Shown here: piece by piece, positions 9,069 to 17,873 of the stretch
Layout: every line of letters begins with the position of its first letter
Numbering within the stretch: the first letter of the stretch is position 1
Assembly: GCF_018555685.1 (NCBI RefSeq)
Contig: NZ_JAFLWW010000003.1
Location: forward strand, 124,001-188,000
Direction: 5' to 3'
DNA from: Aminobacter anthyllidis
GTDB lineage: Bacteria > Pseudomonadota > Alphaproteobacteria > Rhizobiales > Rhizobiaceae
Length of the DNA: 64,000 bases
The notes under the pieces: generated by a model
Database searches by the model: none
Told to the model about the DNA's origin: nothing
Seen by the model: the letters and a program-made list of their open reading frames with translations, nothing else
Position numbers and translations under genes: made by a program

Positions 9069-9323
9069 GTGTTCGGACTGAACAAATTCGATCAGTTGGT
9101 GAAGCGCCAAGGCGACGGGCTGCTGCCCGAGATGCGCGAGCTGTTCGATCGCCTGGCAGCGATCAAGGCAAGCGAAAACGTCACCGAGCTCGCAAGCTAC
9201 CGTGCTCAGTCCCCGGCCCAGGCTGGGCCAAACCCGAGAATTGCCGGCGACTGCCCCGGCGCCAATGTTGTGTCGCTACGCAGCGCTCAAAGGACTACAA
9301 CAGCGCAACGCAAGGCCCGTTGA
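9069..9323 (+). CDS. Small protein of unknown function, GTG start
   Basis: An 84-residue frame starting at GTG 9069 (read MFGLNKFDQL), with AAAGG about nine bases before it. No ATG in frame lies between the previous stop (9009) and this point. The first 50 residues look like a real charged helical protein (KRQGDGLLPEMRELFDRLAAIKAS); the C-terminus is rich in Arg, Gln and Ser and less convincing. It ends ten bases before the haem monooxygenase start, so gene spacing supports an operon member. No family recognised; a non-coding spacer remains possible. Confidence 0.5.
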   Translation: MFGLNKFDQLVKRQGDGLLPEMRELFDRLAAIKASENVTELASYRAQSPAQAGPNPRIAGDCPGANVVSLRSAQRTTTAQRKAR

Positions 9324-9333
9324 AAGGAAGACC

Positions 9334-9648
9334 ATGTACATCGCAATGAACCGCTTCAAGGTGCAGAACGGCTCTGAGACCGCCTTTGAAGACGTCTGGA
9401 AGAACCGCGACTCCTCGCTCAACGAGATGAAGGGTTTTCGCGAATTCCACCTTCTGCGCGGCCCGGCAAACGAAGCCGAAGGCTACACGCTTTACGCCTC
9501 GCACACGATCTGGGCGAGCCAGGACGACTTCGTCGCCTGGACGAAATCGGAAAACTTCCGCAACGCCCACAAGAATGCCGGCTCGTCCAAGGCATCCTAT
9601 GTCGGCCATCCGCAGTTCGAGGGTTTTTCCGTCGTCGAAGGCGCCTGA
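9334..9648 (+). CDS. hmuQ: IsdG-type haem-degrading monooxygenase (HmuQ/HmuD-like)
   Basis: Opens the porphyrin ring of haem to release iron; HmuQ and HmuD of Bradyrhizobium are the characterised rhizobial relatives. 104 residues from MYIAMNRFKV with AAAGGAAG well placed before the ATG. The antibiotic-biosynthesis-monooxygenase ferredoxin-like fold is seen: an opening strand YIAMNRFKVQNGSE, FEDVWKNRDSSL, GFREFHLLRG, YTLYASHTIWASQDDF and W.KSENFRNAHKNA. The conserved His in FRNAHKNAG (about residue 75) is the expected haem ligand, and Trp and Asn residues of the IsdG type are present. Fourth in the hmuR transcription unit. Confidence 0.85.
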   Translation: MYIAMNRFKVQNGSETAFEDVWKNRDSSLNEMKGFREFHLLRGPANEAEGYTLYASHTIWASQDDFVAWTKSENFRNAHKNAGSSKASYVGHPQFEGFSVVEGA

Positions 9649-9651
9649 CGA

Positions 9652-10011
9652 TTGACCGACCTCGCCCGTAGCATTCCGGTGATGCCCTCGCCTGACATCG
9701 GCGAGAGCCGCGATTTCTATCGCGACAGGCTTGGTTTCGACGTCATAGGTCCCGAGATGGACGACTATCTGATCGTGCGACGCGGCGAGATCGAGATCCA
9801 TTTCTGGAAGACGGACGACCGCAAGCTGCCAGAGGTGACGTCCTGCTACATCAGGGGCGGCGAGGTTCCTGCCCTTCACGCCGAGTTTTCGGCGCGCGGC
9901 GTGGAACGGCTAAGCTCATTCACCGCACGGCCTTGGAACATGAAGGAATTCTACATCCACGACCCACACGGCAACCTGCTGCGCTTCGGTTGCGCGCCGG
10001 AAGAAACATAA
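9652..10011 (+). CDS. VOC (glyoxalase/bleomycin-resistance) family protein
   Basis: 119 residues, using a TTG start at 9652 three bases after the hmuQ stop; the first beta strand (ARSIPVMPSPDIGESRDFYRDRLGF, read in parts) needs this start, and the next ATG would remove it. The sequence shows one VOC module: DFYRDRLGFDVIG, EIEIHFWKT, and the closing EFYIHDPHGNLLRFG. The IHF and FYIHDPHGN segments hold likely metal or ligand residues. The substrate is unknown. It ends the hmuR unit and is followed by a strong terminator. Confidence 0.82.
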   Translation: MTDLARSIPVMPSPDIGESRDFYRDRLGFDVIGPEMDDYLIVRRGEIEIHFWKTDDRKLPEVTSCYIRGGEVPALHAEFSARGVERLSSFTARPWNMKEFYIHDPHGNLLRFGCAPEET

Positions 10012-10016
10012 AAAAG

Positions 10017-10046
10017 AGGGGCAGGCCCAGGCCTGCCCCTTTCGTT
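10017..10046 (+). terminator. Bidirectional rho-independent terminator after the hmuR unit
   Basis: A perfect 11-base stem, AGGGGCAGGCC (10017-10027) with GGCCTGCCCCT (10030-10040), is followed by a T-rich run on the + strand and preceded by an A-run, so it can also stop leftward putA transcripts arriving from 10080. Confidence 0.88.
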
Positions 10047-10079
10047 TTGTCCGAGCAAAATCTTGCTCTGGACCATGCC

Positions 10080-13000
10080 TTAGGCCGAGGCCAACAGGCT
10101 GGCGTTGCCGCCGGCCGCCGTCGTGTCGACGCAGACAGCACGCTCATGGGCGTAGGCGGCGGGATAGATCACCTCGCTGATCAGCGGAACGATCGGCCCC
10201 TTGCGCTCGGCGATGACCTTGCGCACGATCCGCGTGCTCTCTTCCGTACCCGAATAAGCCACGACATCGACGGCCAGCGCGCGCGCTTCCACCGGGTCGG
10301 GGCGACCGTCGATCGCGGCGATCGGCAAGTCCTTGCCCATCAGGGCATGGACGGCCGCCGGCGCGCCGGGCGCAACGGCCAGGACCGCATTGCCGGCGGC
10401 CAGCGCCTGGATTGCCTGGGCAAGCAGCGTCTCGGCGTCGGGGCCGAGGCACAACACACGGCCGCGCGGATTGAGCGACAGCGTGTTCGCTTCGCCAGTC
10501 GGTCCAGGAAGGTCGACCTGGCCGAAGTCGATGCTCGCCGCGGCCGCAATGGCCTGGGCACCCTTGCCACGCAGATGCTTGCGCAGGATGGCGATACGGT
10601 CGGGCCGCGTCGCCCATTCGCCGGCATCGACAAGATTGTCGACCAGCTCAGTCGCGGTGACCTTGCGGCCTTCCGGCAACTCCGTTCCCGCTTCGGGCGA
10701 CTTGCGGAAGCGACGGAGATAGTGCGGGCCGCCGGCCTTGGGCCCGGTGCCCGACAGCCCCTCACCGCCGAACGGCTGCGAACCGACGACAGCGCCGATC
10801 TGGTTGCGGTTGACGTAGATGTTGCCGGCGTGGATGCCGTCGACGATGTGCTGGACGCGGCCCTCGATACGGGTGTGCAGGCCGAAGGTCAGGCCGTAGC
10901 CCTTGCGGTTGATCGCCGAAATGATGGCGTCGATCTCGTTCGCCTCGAAAGTCGCGACATGAAGCACGGGGCCAAACACCTCGCGCTCCATCTCCTCGAT
11001 GCCCTTGACGCGGAAGACGTGCGGGGCCACGAAGCGGCCATCCGCAGGCGCATCGAGCTTGGCGATGAGCTTGCCCTTGGCCTCCATCTTTGCACAGTAG
11101 TCACTGATCGAGTTCTGCGCCTCTTCGTCGATGACCGGGCCGACATCGGTCGACAACTGCCACGGATCGCCGATGGTCAAGGCAGCCATCGCGCCCTTTA
11201 GCATCTCGACCATCTTCTTTTCGACATCGGTCTGGACGTAGAGCACGCGCAGGGCTGAGCAGCGCTGGCCGGCGCTCTGGAACGATGAGGCCAGCACGTC
11301 GCGGATCGCCTGCTCGGGCAATGCGGTGGAATCGACGATCATCGCATTCAGGCCGCCGGTCTCTGCGATCAGCATCGCGTCGGGCGCCGCCGTCTCAGCG
11401 AGCTGCTTTTCGATCAGCTTGGCGACCTCAGTCGAGCCTGTGAAGCAGACTCCGGCAATGCGCGGGTCGGCGGTCAGCGGCGCCCCAACGGTCGGGCCGT
11501 CGCCCGGCAGAAGCTGGATCACGTCTTCCGGAACGCCGGCCTCGCGCATCAAGGCAACCGCGCGGGCGGCGATCAGCGGTGTCTGCTCGGCGGGCTTGGC
11601 AATGACCGAATTGCCGGTGACGAGCGCCGCCGCGATCTGGCCGGTAAAGATGGCGAGCGGGAAATTCCATGGCGAAATGCAGACGATTGCACCACGCGCC
11701 TCGGTGCCGGCCTCGGTCTTCTCGGCTTCGGCAGCATAGTAGCGCAGGAAGTCGACCGCCTCGCGCACCTCGGCGACGCCGTCCGACAACGACTTTCCGG
11801 CCTCACGGGTGGCAAGGGCGAAGAACTCGGCGGCATTCGCCTCATAGAGATCGGCCGTGCGGCGCAGGATCGCTGCGCGCTCGCCAACAGGCCTCTTCGC
11901 CCAGGCCGGCTGCGCCTCGATGGCGAAACGCACGGCCGTCGGAACCTGCTTGGCGGCTGCGTCGGTCACCGTGCCGACAATATCGCCCGGCTTTGCCGGG
12001 TTGATCACCTTGCGAGATGCGCCGTAGCCGGCAGCACGGGTGACCGGTTTGGCCGTCCAGCGCTCCGGGCCCTTGAACTCCGCCTTGGCCTTGTTGAGTG
12101 CGGCAAGCGTCACCGGGTCGGTGATGTCCCAGCCCTTGGCGTTGATGCGGCCGGCACCGAAAATCGCGGCCGGTGCCGGGATCGACGGATTGGAGGCCGG
12201 GCCCTGCATTTCCACCGTATCGAGCGGATCGCGGGCGATGTCTTCCGGCGCCACGTCCTCGTCGGTCAGCTGATGCACGAAGGACGAGTTGGCACCGTTC
12301 TCGAGCAGGCGGCGGACCAGATAGGCGAGCAGGTCCGAATGCGCGCCGACCGGCGCATAGATGCGGCAGCGCGTACCCTCTGCCTTGCGCACCGTCTCGT
12401 GCAGCGCCTCGCCCATTCCGTGCAGGCGCTGGAACTCGAACGAGGTGCGGTCCGTGGCCATCGACAGGATGGCAGCGACGGTGTGGGCGTTGTGGGTGGC
12501 GAACTGCGGGTAGATGCGGTCCGTCATCGACAACAGCTTGCGGGCGCAGGCCATGTAGGACACGTCGGTGTTGGCCTTGCGGGTGAACACCGGATAGCCC
12601 GGCAGGCCCATCGTCTGGGCACGCTTGATCTCGGTGTCCCAATAGGCGCCCTTGACCAGCCGCACCATGATGTTGCGGTCGAGCTTGTTGGCGAGCGCAT
12701 AGAGCCAGTCGATGACAAAGGCTGTACGTGGACCATAAGCCTGGACGACGACGCCAAATCCGTTCCAGCCTTCGAGCTGCGGGGCAGCCAGCACACGTTC
12801 GATGACGTCAAGCGAGAGATCAAGGCGATCGGCCTCCTCGGCATCGATGTTGAGGCCCATGCGCGCCTGCTTGGCGGCGAGGCACAGCGACAGCAGGCGC
12901 TCGGTCATGACAGGCAGCATCTCGTCCTTGTGCGAGACCTCGTAGCGCGGATGCAGCGCCGACAGCTTGACCGAAATGCCGTGGTTGTAGCGGATGTCTG

Positions 13001-13685
13001 GGCCGTTGGTGCCATTGTCGAGCGACGAGATCGCCTCGGCATAGGCGCGGTGATAGCGCAGCGCGTCGGTCTCGGTGCGGGCGGCTTCGCCCAGCATGTC
13101 GAAGGAATAGAGATAGCCCTTCTGGATCATCGAGCGACCGCGCTTGACGGCCTCGGTGATGGTGCGGCCAAGAACGAACTGCTCGCCCATTTCACGCATC
13201 GCTGCCGCAACCGCCGTGCGAATGACAGGTTCGCCCAAGCGGCGGACCATCGAGCGCAGGGTGCGTTCGATCGAGCCCTCGCCTTCGTCGAGCACGCGAC
13301 CGGTCAGCATCAGCGCCCAGGTCGACGCATTGACGAAGATCGAACTCGAACCGCCGGAATGCGACGACCAGTCGTGCGGGGCGATCTTGTCCTTGATCAG
13401 GTCGTCCATGGTCTCGGTGTCGGGCACGCGCAGCAGCGCCTCGGCCAGGCACATCAGCGCAACGCCTTCCTTGGTGGACAGGCCGTAGGCCGAGAGGAAA
13501 ACCTCCATCAAGCGCGGATCGGTCGAGCCGCGCACGGCGCGCACGAGATCGGCAGCGCGGGCGGAGATTGCCTTGCGGTCGTCGGCGGAAAGAGCGGCAG
13601 TCGCCGATAGCCGCTTCACGGCCTCAGCTTCATCAGGGAGGTAGTTGGCGCGGATTTCCTGGCGGATTGGGTCGAGCGCTGGCAT
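10080..13685 (-). CDS. putA: Bifunctional proline dehydrogenase / L-glutamate-gamma-semialdehyde dehydrogenase PutA
   Basis: Oxidises proline to glutamate in two steps, feeding electrons to quinone and NAD+. 1201 residues from MPALDPIRQE (AGGAA before the ATG at 13685; the frame also opens at an ATG at 13784). The proline dehydrogenase barrel spans about 130-480 (GISVKLSALHPRYE, RLVKGAYWDTEIK, TNAHTVA-like FATHNAHTVAA). The aldehyde dehydrogenase follows at about 580-1030 with PWNFPLAIFTGQ, AETGGLNAMIVD and the active-site Cys in SAGQRCSALRV. A C-terminal domain of about 170 residues follows. No ribbon-helix-helix region is present at the N-terminus, so it is the non-autoregulating type, consistent with a dedicated putR next door. 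Confidence 0.95.
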   Translation of the reverse strand: MPALDPIRQEIRANYLPDEAEAVKRLSATAALSADDRKAISARAADLVRAVRGSTDPRLMEVFLSAYGLSTKEGVALMCLAEALLRVPDTETMDDLIKDKIAPHDWSSHSGGSSSIFVNASTWALMLTGRVLDEGEGSIERTLRSMVRRLGEPVIRTAVAAAMREMGEQFVLGRTITEAVKRGRSMIQKGYLYSFDMLGEAARTETDALRYHRAYAEAISSLDNGTNGPDIRYNHGISVKLSALHPRYEVSHKDEMLPVMTERLLSLCLAAKQARMGLNIDAEEADRLDLSLDVIERVLAAPQLEGWNGFGVVVQAYGPRTAFVIDWLYALANKLDRNIMVRLVKGAYWDTEIKRAQTMGLPGYPVFTRKANTDVSYMACARKLLSMTDRIYPQFATHNAHTVAAILSMATDRTSFEFQRLHGMGEALHETVRKAEGTRCRIYAPVGAHSDLLAYLVRRLLENGANSSFVHQLTDEDVAPEDIARDPLDTVEMQGPASNPSIPAPAAIFGAGRINAKGWDITDPVTLAALNKAKAEFKGPERWTAKPVTRAAGYGASRKVINPAKPGDIVGTVTDAAAKQVPTAVRFAIEAQPAWAKRPVGERAAILRRTADLYEANAAEFFALATREAGKSLSDGVAEVREAVDFLRYYAAEAEKTEAGTEARGAIVCISPWNFPLAIFTGQIAAALVTGNSVIAKPAEQTPLIAARAVALMREAGVPEDVIQLLPGDGPTVGAPLTADPRIAGVCFTGSTEVAKLIEKQLAETAAPDAMLIAETGGLNAMIVDSTALPEQAIRDVLASSFQSAGQRCSALRVLYVQTDVEKKMVEMLKGAMAALTIGDPWQLSTDVGPVIDEEAQNSISDYCAKMEAKGKLIAKLDAPADGRFVAPHVFRVKGIEEMEREVFGPVLHVATFEANEIDAIISAINRKGYGLTFGLHTRIEGRVQHIVDGIHAGNIYVNRNQIGAVVGSQPFGGEGLSGTGPKAGGPHYLRRFRKSPEAGTELPEGRKVTATELVDNLVDAGEWATRPDRIAILRKHLRGKGAQAIAAAASIDFGQVDLPGPTGEANTLSLNPRGRVLCLGPDAETLLAQAIQALAAGNAVLAVAPGAPAAVHALMGKDLPIAAIDGRPDPVEARALAVDVVAYSGTEESTRIVRKVIAERKGPIVPLISEVIYPAAYAHERAVCVDTTAAGGNASLLASA

Positions 13686-13778
13686 GGCGTTCCTGTCGAG
13701 CAAATTGAGGCTGCGCCCGGCGGGAAACTCGCTGCCGAGCCTTTGTCGAAAGCTAGCACATCGCCCCGAAACTGGCCG

Positions 13779-13807
13779 GTCCAAAGAATTCGACTTTCTA
13801 GTCCAAA
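13779..13807. promoter_or_regulatory. Direct repeat in the putA-putR divergent region
   Basis: GTCCAAA occurs at 13779-13785 and again at 13801-13807, 22 bases apart, about two helical turns. It lies in the 169-base region between the putA and putR starts, 48 bases before putR. Such spacing suits an oligomeric Lrp-type protein such as PutR. Assignment is inferred. Confidence 0.35.
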
Positions 13808-13854
13808 ACGCCTAGGATCGGCACGCCTGCATCGCCAATAGAGCCGCCAAATTC

Positions 13855-14307
13855 ATGCCTGAAGACCAACTGGACCGTATCGACCGCAACATCATGTTCG
13901 CTCTTTCACGCGACGGACGCCTGTCGATGGCAGAGCTTGCCACAAAAGTCGGGCTTTCCAAAACCCCCGTGCAGGCGCGGGTCAAGCGGCTGGAAAAGGA
14001 TGGCTTCATCAAGGGCTATCAGGCGATCATCGACAGCGAACGCATGGGCGAAGGCCACGTCGCCTTTGTCCAGGTCAAGCTGTCGGATACGCGTTCGGCC
14101 GCACTCGACGATTTCAACCGCGCGGTCCATGCGGTGCGCGAGATCGAGCAATGCCACATGATGGCAGCGAGCTTCGACTATCTGCTGAAGGTGCGGACCA
14201 GGGATATCGCAGCCTACAGGCGTGTGCTCGGCGAGCGCATCTCCGCCCTGCCCCATGTCGCCCAGACATCGACATTCGTGGCAATGGAAACGGTGAAGGA
14301 CCGCTGA
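13855..14307 (+). CDS. putR: Lrp/AsnC family regulator PutR
   Basis: Proline-responsive activator of putA in alphaproteobacteria. 150 residues, MPEDQLDRID. The helix-turn-helix is at about residues 10-60 (RNIMFALSRDGRLSMAELA, VGLSKTPVQARVKRLEKDG) and the RAM ligand/oligomerisation domain occupies the second half (VAFVQVKLSD, CHMMAASFDYLLKVRTRD). It is divergent from putA, the standard arrangement. Its stop abuts the stop of the convergent peroxidase gene with no spacing. Confidence 0.9.
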   Translation: MPEDQLDRIDRNIMFALSRDGRLSMAELATKVGLSKTPVQARVKRLEKDGFIKGYQAIIDSERMGEGHVAFVQVKLSDTRSAALDDFNRAVHAVREIEQCHMMAASFDYLLKVRTRDIAAYRRVLGERISALPHVAQTSTFVAMETVKDR

Positions 14308-15516
14308 CTACTCGCTGAGGGTCTTCAGGAACGCCACGAGCGCTGCCCGTTCGCCGTCGGACAGCGCCACCGCATGTATCTCGCTCTCGCCCTCGACTGA
14401 TTTCGGCGCAGTCGCGTAGTGGCTCACGACCTGCTCAAGGGTCGCGAACTGGCCTGCATGCATGTAGGGTGGACGCCCGGCAACGTTGCGCAGCGACGGC
14501 GTCTTGTAGGCGCGGACCAGTTCGGGCGAACTCTTTTGCACGAAGCGCAACTCGCCGCACGCCTCCTCACCGCCATCGCGGAACTTTCCCGCACAATTGA
14601 ACGGATCGGCCAGAACCTCATCGACCACTGCGATGCGTCCACGATCCGCAGGCAATCCGGCGACCGGCGGCACACCGGTGTTGTGGAAGTGGTTGTCGGT
14701 AAAGCGGGGCCCGGTATGGCAGGTCGAGCAATTGGCCTTGCCGATGAAAAGCTTGAGCCCATGCCGCTCCTCGGCCGACAGATCGTCTTCGGCTGATGGA
14801 CTTCGCCCCTGTGCCAACGCGTCGGCGAAACGGTCGAGGCGGGTTTTGCCGTGGACCAGCGAGCGCTCGAAGGCAGCGATCGCCTTGCCGATGTCGGAAA
14901 AGATGCGGTCGACGCCCTTGCGCTCCGCATCGCTCATCCCGGCCCAGGCGGCCTTCTCCGCCGGCGTGCCGAACGGCCCGGCACTGGCCGGCAACATCGA
15001 CAGCTCAGGCAGCGGCTGGAAGATGCGCTCGTAGCGCTCGCCGAAGCGGCGCTTGAGGTAGTGCGCATAGGCCGTGCGCGTGCCGGCATGCTCGAGCACA
15101 TTTTCCAGCGGCACCAGCGCTTGCGACCACAGGCTGTCGCGCCGGCCATCCCAGAAAAAAAACGGATCGCGCGCCACGCCCGCCAGCGGCATGGTGCGCC
15201 GGTTGGTCTCAGCTACACCTATGCCGCGCGGAAGATCGTCCTGGAACTGCCGGTCGATCTTGTGGCACGTGCCGCAGGCGACATTGCCGTCGCGGCTCAT
15301 GCCGGTGTCGAAGAACAGCGTCGCGCCAAGTGCTGCAGCGCCCGGATCGTCGGCGAAGCGGTTGGTCGGATCCGGCGGCAGCGGTGCAAGTGCGGCCAGC
15401 GACATCGACACGATGGTACGCTTCTCCGCATCGCTGAAATCGGCATCGCTACAGCCCGCCAGCGCTGCCGTTATCGTCGCAGCGGCAATCAGCTTGGTGA
15501 GCAGGCCGCGTACCAT
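14308..15516 (-). CDS. Dihaem cytochrome c peroxidase / MauG family lipoprotein
   Basis: 402 residues from the ATG at 15516, four bases after the stop of the upstream gene. The N-terminus is a lipoprotein signal peptide with lipobox LAGC (about residue 20), so it is likely anchored in the periplasm. Two haem c sites are present: CGTCH (about residue 84) and CSTCH (about 240), the arrangement of bacterial CcpA and MauG. Other family marks are FFDTGMSRDGNVACGTCH, FFFWDGRRDSLW, and the C-terminal TPSLRNVAGRPPYMHAGQF. Members either reduce hydrogen peroxide or carry out oxidative protein modification; the sequence does not decide which. Operon with the small membrane-anchored protein upstream. 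Confidence 0.88.
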   Translation of the reverse strand: MVRGLLTKLIAAATITAALAGCSDADFSDAEKRTIVSMSLAALAPLPPDPTNRFADDPGAAALGATLFFDTGMSRDGNVACGTCHKIDRQFQDDLPRGIGVAETNRRTMPLAGVARDPFFFWDGRRDSLWSQALVPLENVLEHAGTRTAYAHYLKRRFGERYERIFQPLPELSMLPASAGPFGTPAEKAAWAGMSDAERKGVDRIFSDIGKAIAAFERSLVHGKTRLDRFADALAQGRSPSAEDDLSAEERHGLKLFIGKANCSTCHTGPRFTDNHFHNTGVPPVAGLPADRGRIAVVDEVLADPFNCAGKFRDGGEEACGELRFVQKSSPELVRAYKTPSLRNVAGRPPYMHAGQFATLEQVVSHYATAPKSVEGESEIHAVALSDGERAALVAFLKTLSE

Positions 15517-15520
15517 CGCC

Positions 15521-15961
15521 TCACAGCACCAGGTTGAATGTGGCTTCGTCGGCGCCGGCAGGTGCGGTGATGCCAAACTTGAGCTGCCACCAGCCGGTCA
15601 TGGAAAACTTCATGCCTTCGATGCGATAGCGGCCGTCGCCGAGATAAGCTGTCGCCTCTGGGCTCGTCGGCAGGCCATGCGCATGCTCGGGCATGCCGCC
15701 ACCTATCGCGATCTCTGCACCTTCTACCGGCGCGCCCTGGCGCGTCTTCACCGTCACCACCCAGGCATGCAGGTCGCCCTGCCTGGGCTCACCGGCCTCG
15801 GGCGCAATGGACAATGCATAGAGACCCTTGGCCGAATTCTTGGAACGCGCGAGGTCGGGTCCCGGAGCCGCAGGAGCCGTCAGGAAAACGACTGACAGAA
15901 AGCCGATGGCCAGCGCCACCAGCCCGAACGCCCCGACAACCATGCGCCACGCTGAAGTCAT
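15521..15961 (-). CDS. Membrane-anchored FixH/YtkA-like periplasmic protein
   Basis: 146 residues from MTSAWRMVVG; GGAGGAA stands before the ATG at 15961. One N-terminal membrane helix (VVGAFGLVALAIGFLSVVFL) is followed by an exported domain of about 110 residues with the YtkA/FixH-like pattern: LYALSIAPEAGEPRQGDLHAW, VEGAEIAIGGGMPEHAHGLP, YRIEGMKFSMTGWWQL. The PEHAHG and GMKFSM segments recall metal-handling YtkA-like domains. It lies four bases before the dihaem peroxidase and is probably co-transcribed with it; a helper role for that enzyme is inferred from position. Confidence 0.75.
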   Translation of the reverse strand: MTSAWRMVVGAFGLVALAIGFLSVVFLTAPAAPGPDLARSKNSAKGLYALSIAPEAGEPRQGDLHAWVVTVKTRQGAPVEGAEIAIGGGMPEHAHGLPTSPEATAYLGDGRYRIEGMKFSMTGWWQLKFGITAPAGADEATFNLVL

Positions 15962-16153
15962 TCCAGTTCCTCCCGCCTGCCGACAACGTTTTGCTGGCAG
16001 CGCGCCTTCCCGGCGCCACCAGATTCGCGGCAACGGCAAGATGGCCCGTTCTCAAGCACTTGGCTATTCGATACGCGACACGATGTCGGGACGGACTGAG
16101 CATAACAGTTACAACAGGTTACGCCGCTTTCCGGATTCTTCCTGTCAAAGTCT

Positions 16154-16188
16154 CAAAAGAAAACGCGCGACCCTAACGGACCGCGCGT
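16154..16188 (-). terminator. Rho-independent terminator of gabD
   Basis: On the reverse strand an 11-base stem (ACGCGCGGTCC with GGGTCGCGCGT, including G-T pairs) and a four-base loop is followed by TTTTCTTTT. It lies 30 bases after the gabD stop. Confidence 0.8.
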
Positions 16189-16217
16189 TCATTCATTCCG
16201 GAGGAATCTGGAGCGCC

Positions 16218-17675
16218 TTAGAGGCCCAGCCCGCCGATGCAGACATATTTGGTGTCAAGATAATCCTCGATGCCCTGATGCCCGCCTTCGCGGCCAAGGC
16301 CGGATTCCTTGACGCCGCCGAACGGCGCTTCCGGCGTGGTGATCAGGCCTTCGTTGACACCAACCATGCCGTATTTCAGCCCCTCCATGACGCGGAAGGC
16401 ACGGCCGAGGTCGCCGGTGTAGAAGTAGCTCGCAAGGCCGAACTCGGTGTCGTTGGCGAGTGCAATCGCCTCCTCTTCCGTCTCGAACTTGAAGACGGGG
16501 GCCACAGGACCAAAAATCTCGTCCTTCATGAACATCATGTCAGGCGTTGCGCCAGAAATGACGGTCGGCTCGAAGAACGAGCCGCCGAGCGCATGGCGCT
16601 TGCCGCCGGCAACCACCTTGCCGCCCTTGGCGGTTGCGTCGGCAATGAATTCCTCGACCTTCTCGACGGCCTTCTCGTCGATCAGCGGCCCCTGCTGCAC
16701 GCCGGCGTCGAGGCCGGACCCGACCTTGAGCTTGTTCGAAGCCTCAGCCAGCTTCGTCACAAACTTGTCGTAGATGCCGGCCTGGGCGAAGAAGCGGTTG
16801 GTGCAGACGCAGGTCTGGCCGGAATTGCGGAACTTCGCGGTGATGGCGCCCTCGACGGCACGGTCGATGTCGGCGTCGTCGAAAACCAGGAACGGCGCGT
16901 TGCCACCGAGTTCCATCGACACCTTCTTCACGGTTGAAGCCGACTTGGCGATCAGCATCTTGCCGACCTCGGTCGAGCCGGTGAAGGTGATTTTCTTGAC
17001 CAGCGGATTGGCGCAGATTTCGTCGCCGATCTCGCCAGCCGAGCCGGTCAAAACGTTGACCACGCCCTTGGGGAAGCCGACTTCCTCGCACAGCGCGCCC
17101 CAGGCAAGGCCCGAATAGGGTGTCTGCGACGCCGGCTTGACCACGGCAGTGCAGCCCGCGGCAAGTGCCGGCCCGAGCTTGCGCGACAACATCGACGACG
17201 GGAAATTCCACGGCGTGATGGCTGCAATGACGCCTACCGGCTCCTTGTTGACGAGGATGCGACGGTCGGCCCAGGGCGACGGCACGACATCACCATAGGT
17301 GCGGCGCGCCTCCTCGGCGAACCACAGCACATAGGCGGCCGACGAGCCGATCTCGCCCTTGGCCTCGGTCAGCGACTTGCCCTGCTCGATGGTCAGGAGT
17401 TCGGCCAGCGCATCCTGGTTGTCCATGATCGCGTCATGCAGCTTGCGCAGCAGCTTGGAGCGCTCGAGCGCCGAGGTCTTGCGATAGGTCTTGAAAGCCT
17501 CGTTGGCGGCCTCGATGGCACGCCGGGTCTCGGCGCCGCCCGAACGCGGCACCGTGCCGATCTTCAGGCCCGTCGCCGGGTTGATGACGTCTATGGTCTT
17601 GCCGGAATCGGCCTGCACCCATTCGCCGTTGATGAGATTGGCCTGCCGCATGAAATGACTTGTTTTCTGAAGCAT
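16218..17675 (-). CDS. gabD: NAD(P)-dependent succinate-semialdehyde dehydrogenase
   Basis: Oxidises succinate semialdehyde to succinate, the last step of GABA use. 485 residues from MLQKTSHFMR, with CAGGAG before the ATG. Aldehyde-dehydrogenase landmarks are in place: ITPWNFPSSMLSRK, FTGSTEVGK, catalytic Glu in SMELGGNAPF and the catalytic Cys in GQTCVCTNRFF, where the second Cys two residues on is typical of GabD-type enzymes. The C-terminus PFGGVKESGLGREGG is also characteristic. Monocistronic, followed by a terminator. About 160 bases upstream lies a motif shared with the mttB region. Confidence 0.9.
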   Translation of the reverse strand: MLQKTSHFMRQANLINGEWVQADSGKTIDVINPATGLKIGTVPRSGGAETRRAIEAANEAFKTYRKTSALERSKLLRKLHDAIMDNQDALAELLTIEQGKSLTEAKGEIGSSAAYVLWFAEEARRTYGDVVPSPWADRRILVNKEPVGVIAAITPWNFPSSMLSRKLGPALAAGCTAVVKPASQTPYSGLAWGALCEEVGFPKGVVNVLTGSAGEIGDEICANPLVKKITFTGSTEVGKMLIAKSASTVKKVSMELGGNAPFLVFDDADIDRAVEGAITAKFRNSGQTCVCTNRFFAQAGIYDKFVTKLAEASNKLKVGSGLDAGVQQGPLIDEKAVEKVEEFIADATAKGGKVVAGGKRHALGGSFFEPTVISGATPDMMFMKDEIFGPVAPVFKFETEEEAIALANDTEFGLASYFYTGDLGRAFRVMEGLKYGMVGVNEGLITTPEAPFGGVKESGLGREGGHQGIEDYLDTKYVCIGGLGL

Positions 17676-17831
17676 GGCTTCATCTCCTGAAATGGCGCCG
17701 GTTGCGACGCAGGCTTAATCTGAAAATCTTCGAAAAGCGCCTGTTCGGGACGGATTGTCGCCCGATGCGCCCGGCAATTTAGTAGCGTGCCGCCGGGCCA
17801 GCGATCAACCGCATTATGGCATAGATGCGTT

Positions 17832-17865
17832 GGTCCAGCCTAACTGAATACCGCGCCTAACCAGG
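17832..17865 (-). promoter_or_regulatory. Putative regulatory motif upstream of gabD, shared with the 50.6 kb region
   Basis: The + strand reads GGTCCAGCCTAACTG at 17832-17846 followed by CCTAACC at 17856-17862. On the gabD strand this is two GTTAGG units, the second joined to CTGGACC. A nearly identical arrangement occurs at 50571-50620. Direct repeats with a CTGGAC element resemble operators of MocR-type regulators as I remember them. It is 157-190 bases before the gabD start. Confidence 0.4.
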
Positions 17866-17873
17866 CACCCGGC

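Noticed and set aside
12273-13610. 445-codon open frame on the + strand
   Set aside because: Antisense to putA; composition typical of a shadow frame and no start signal.
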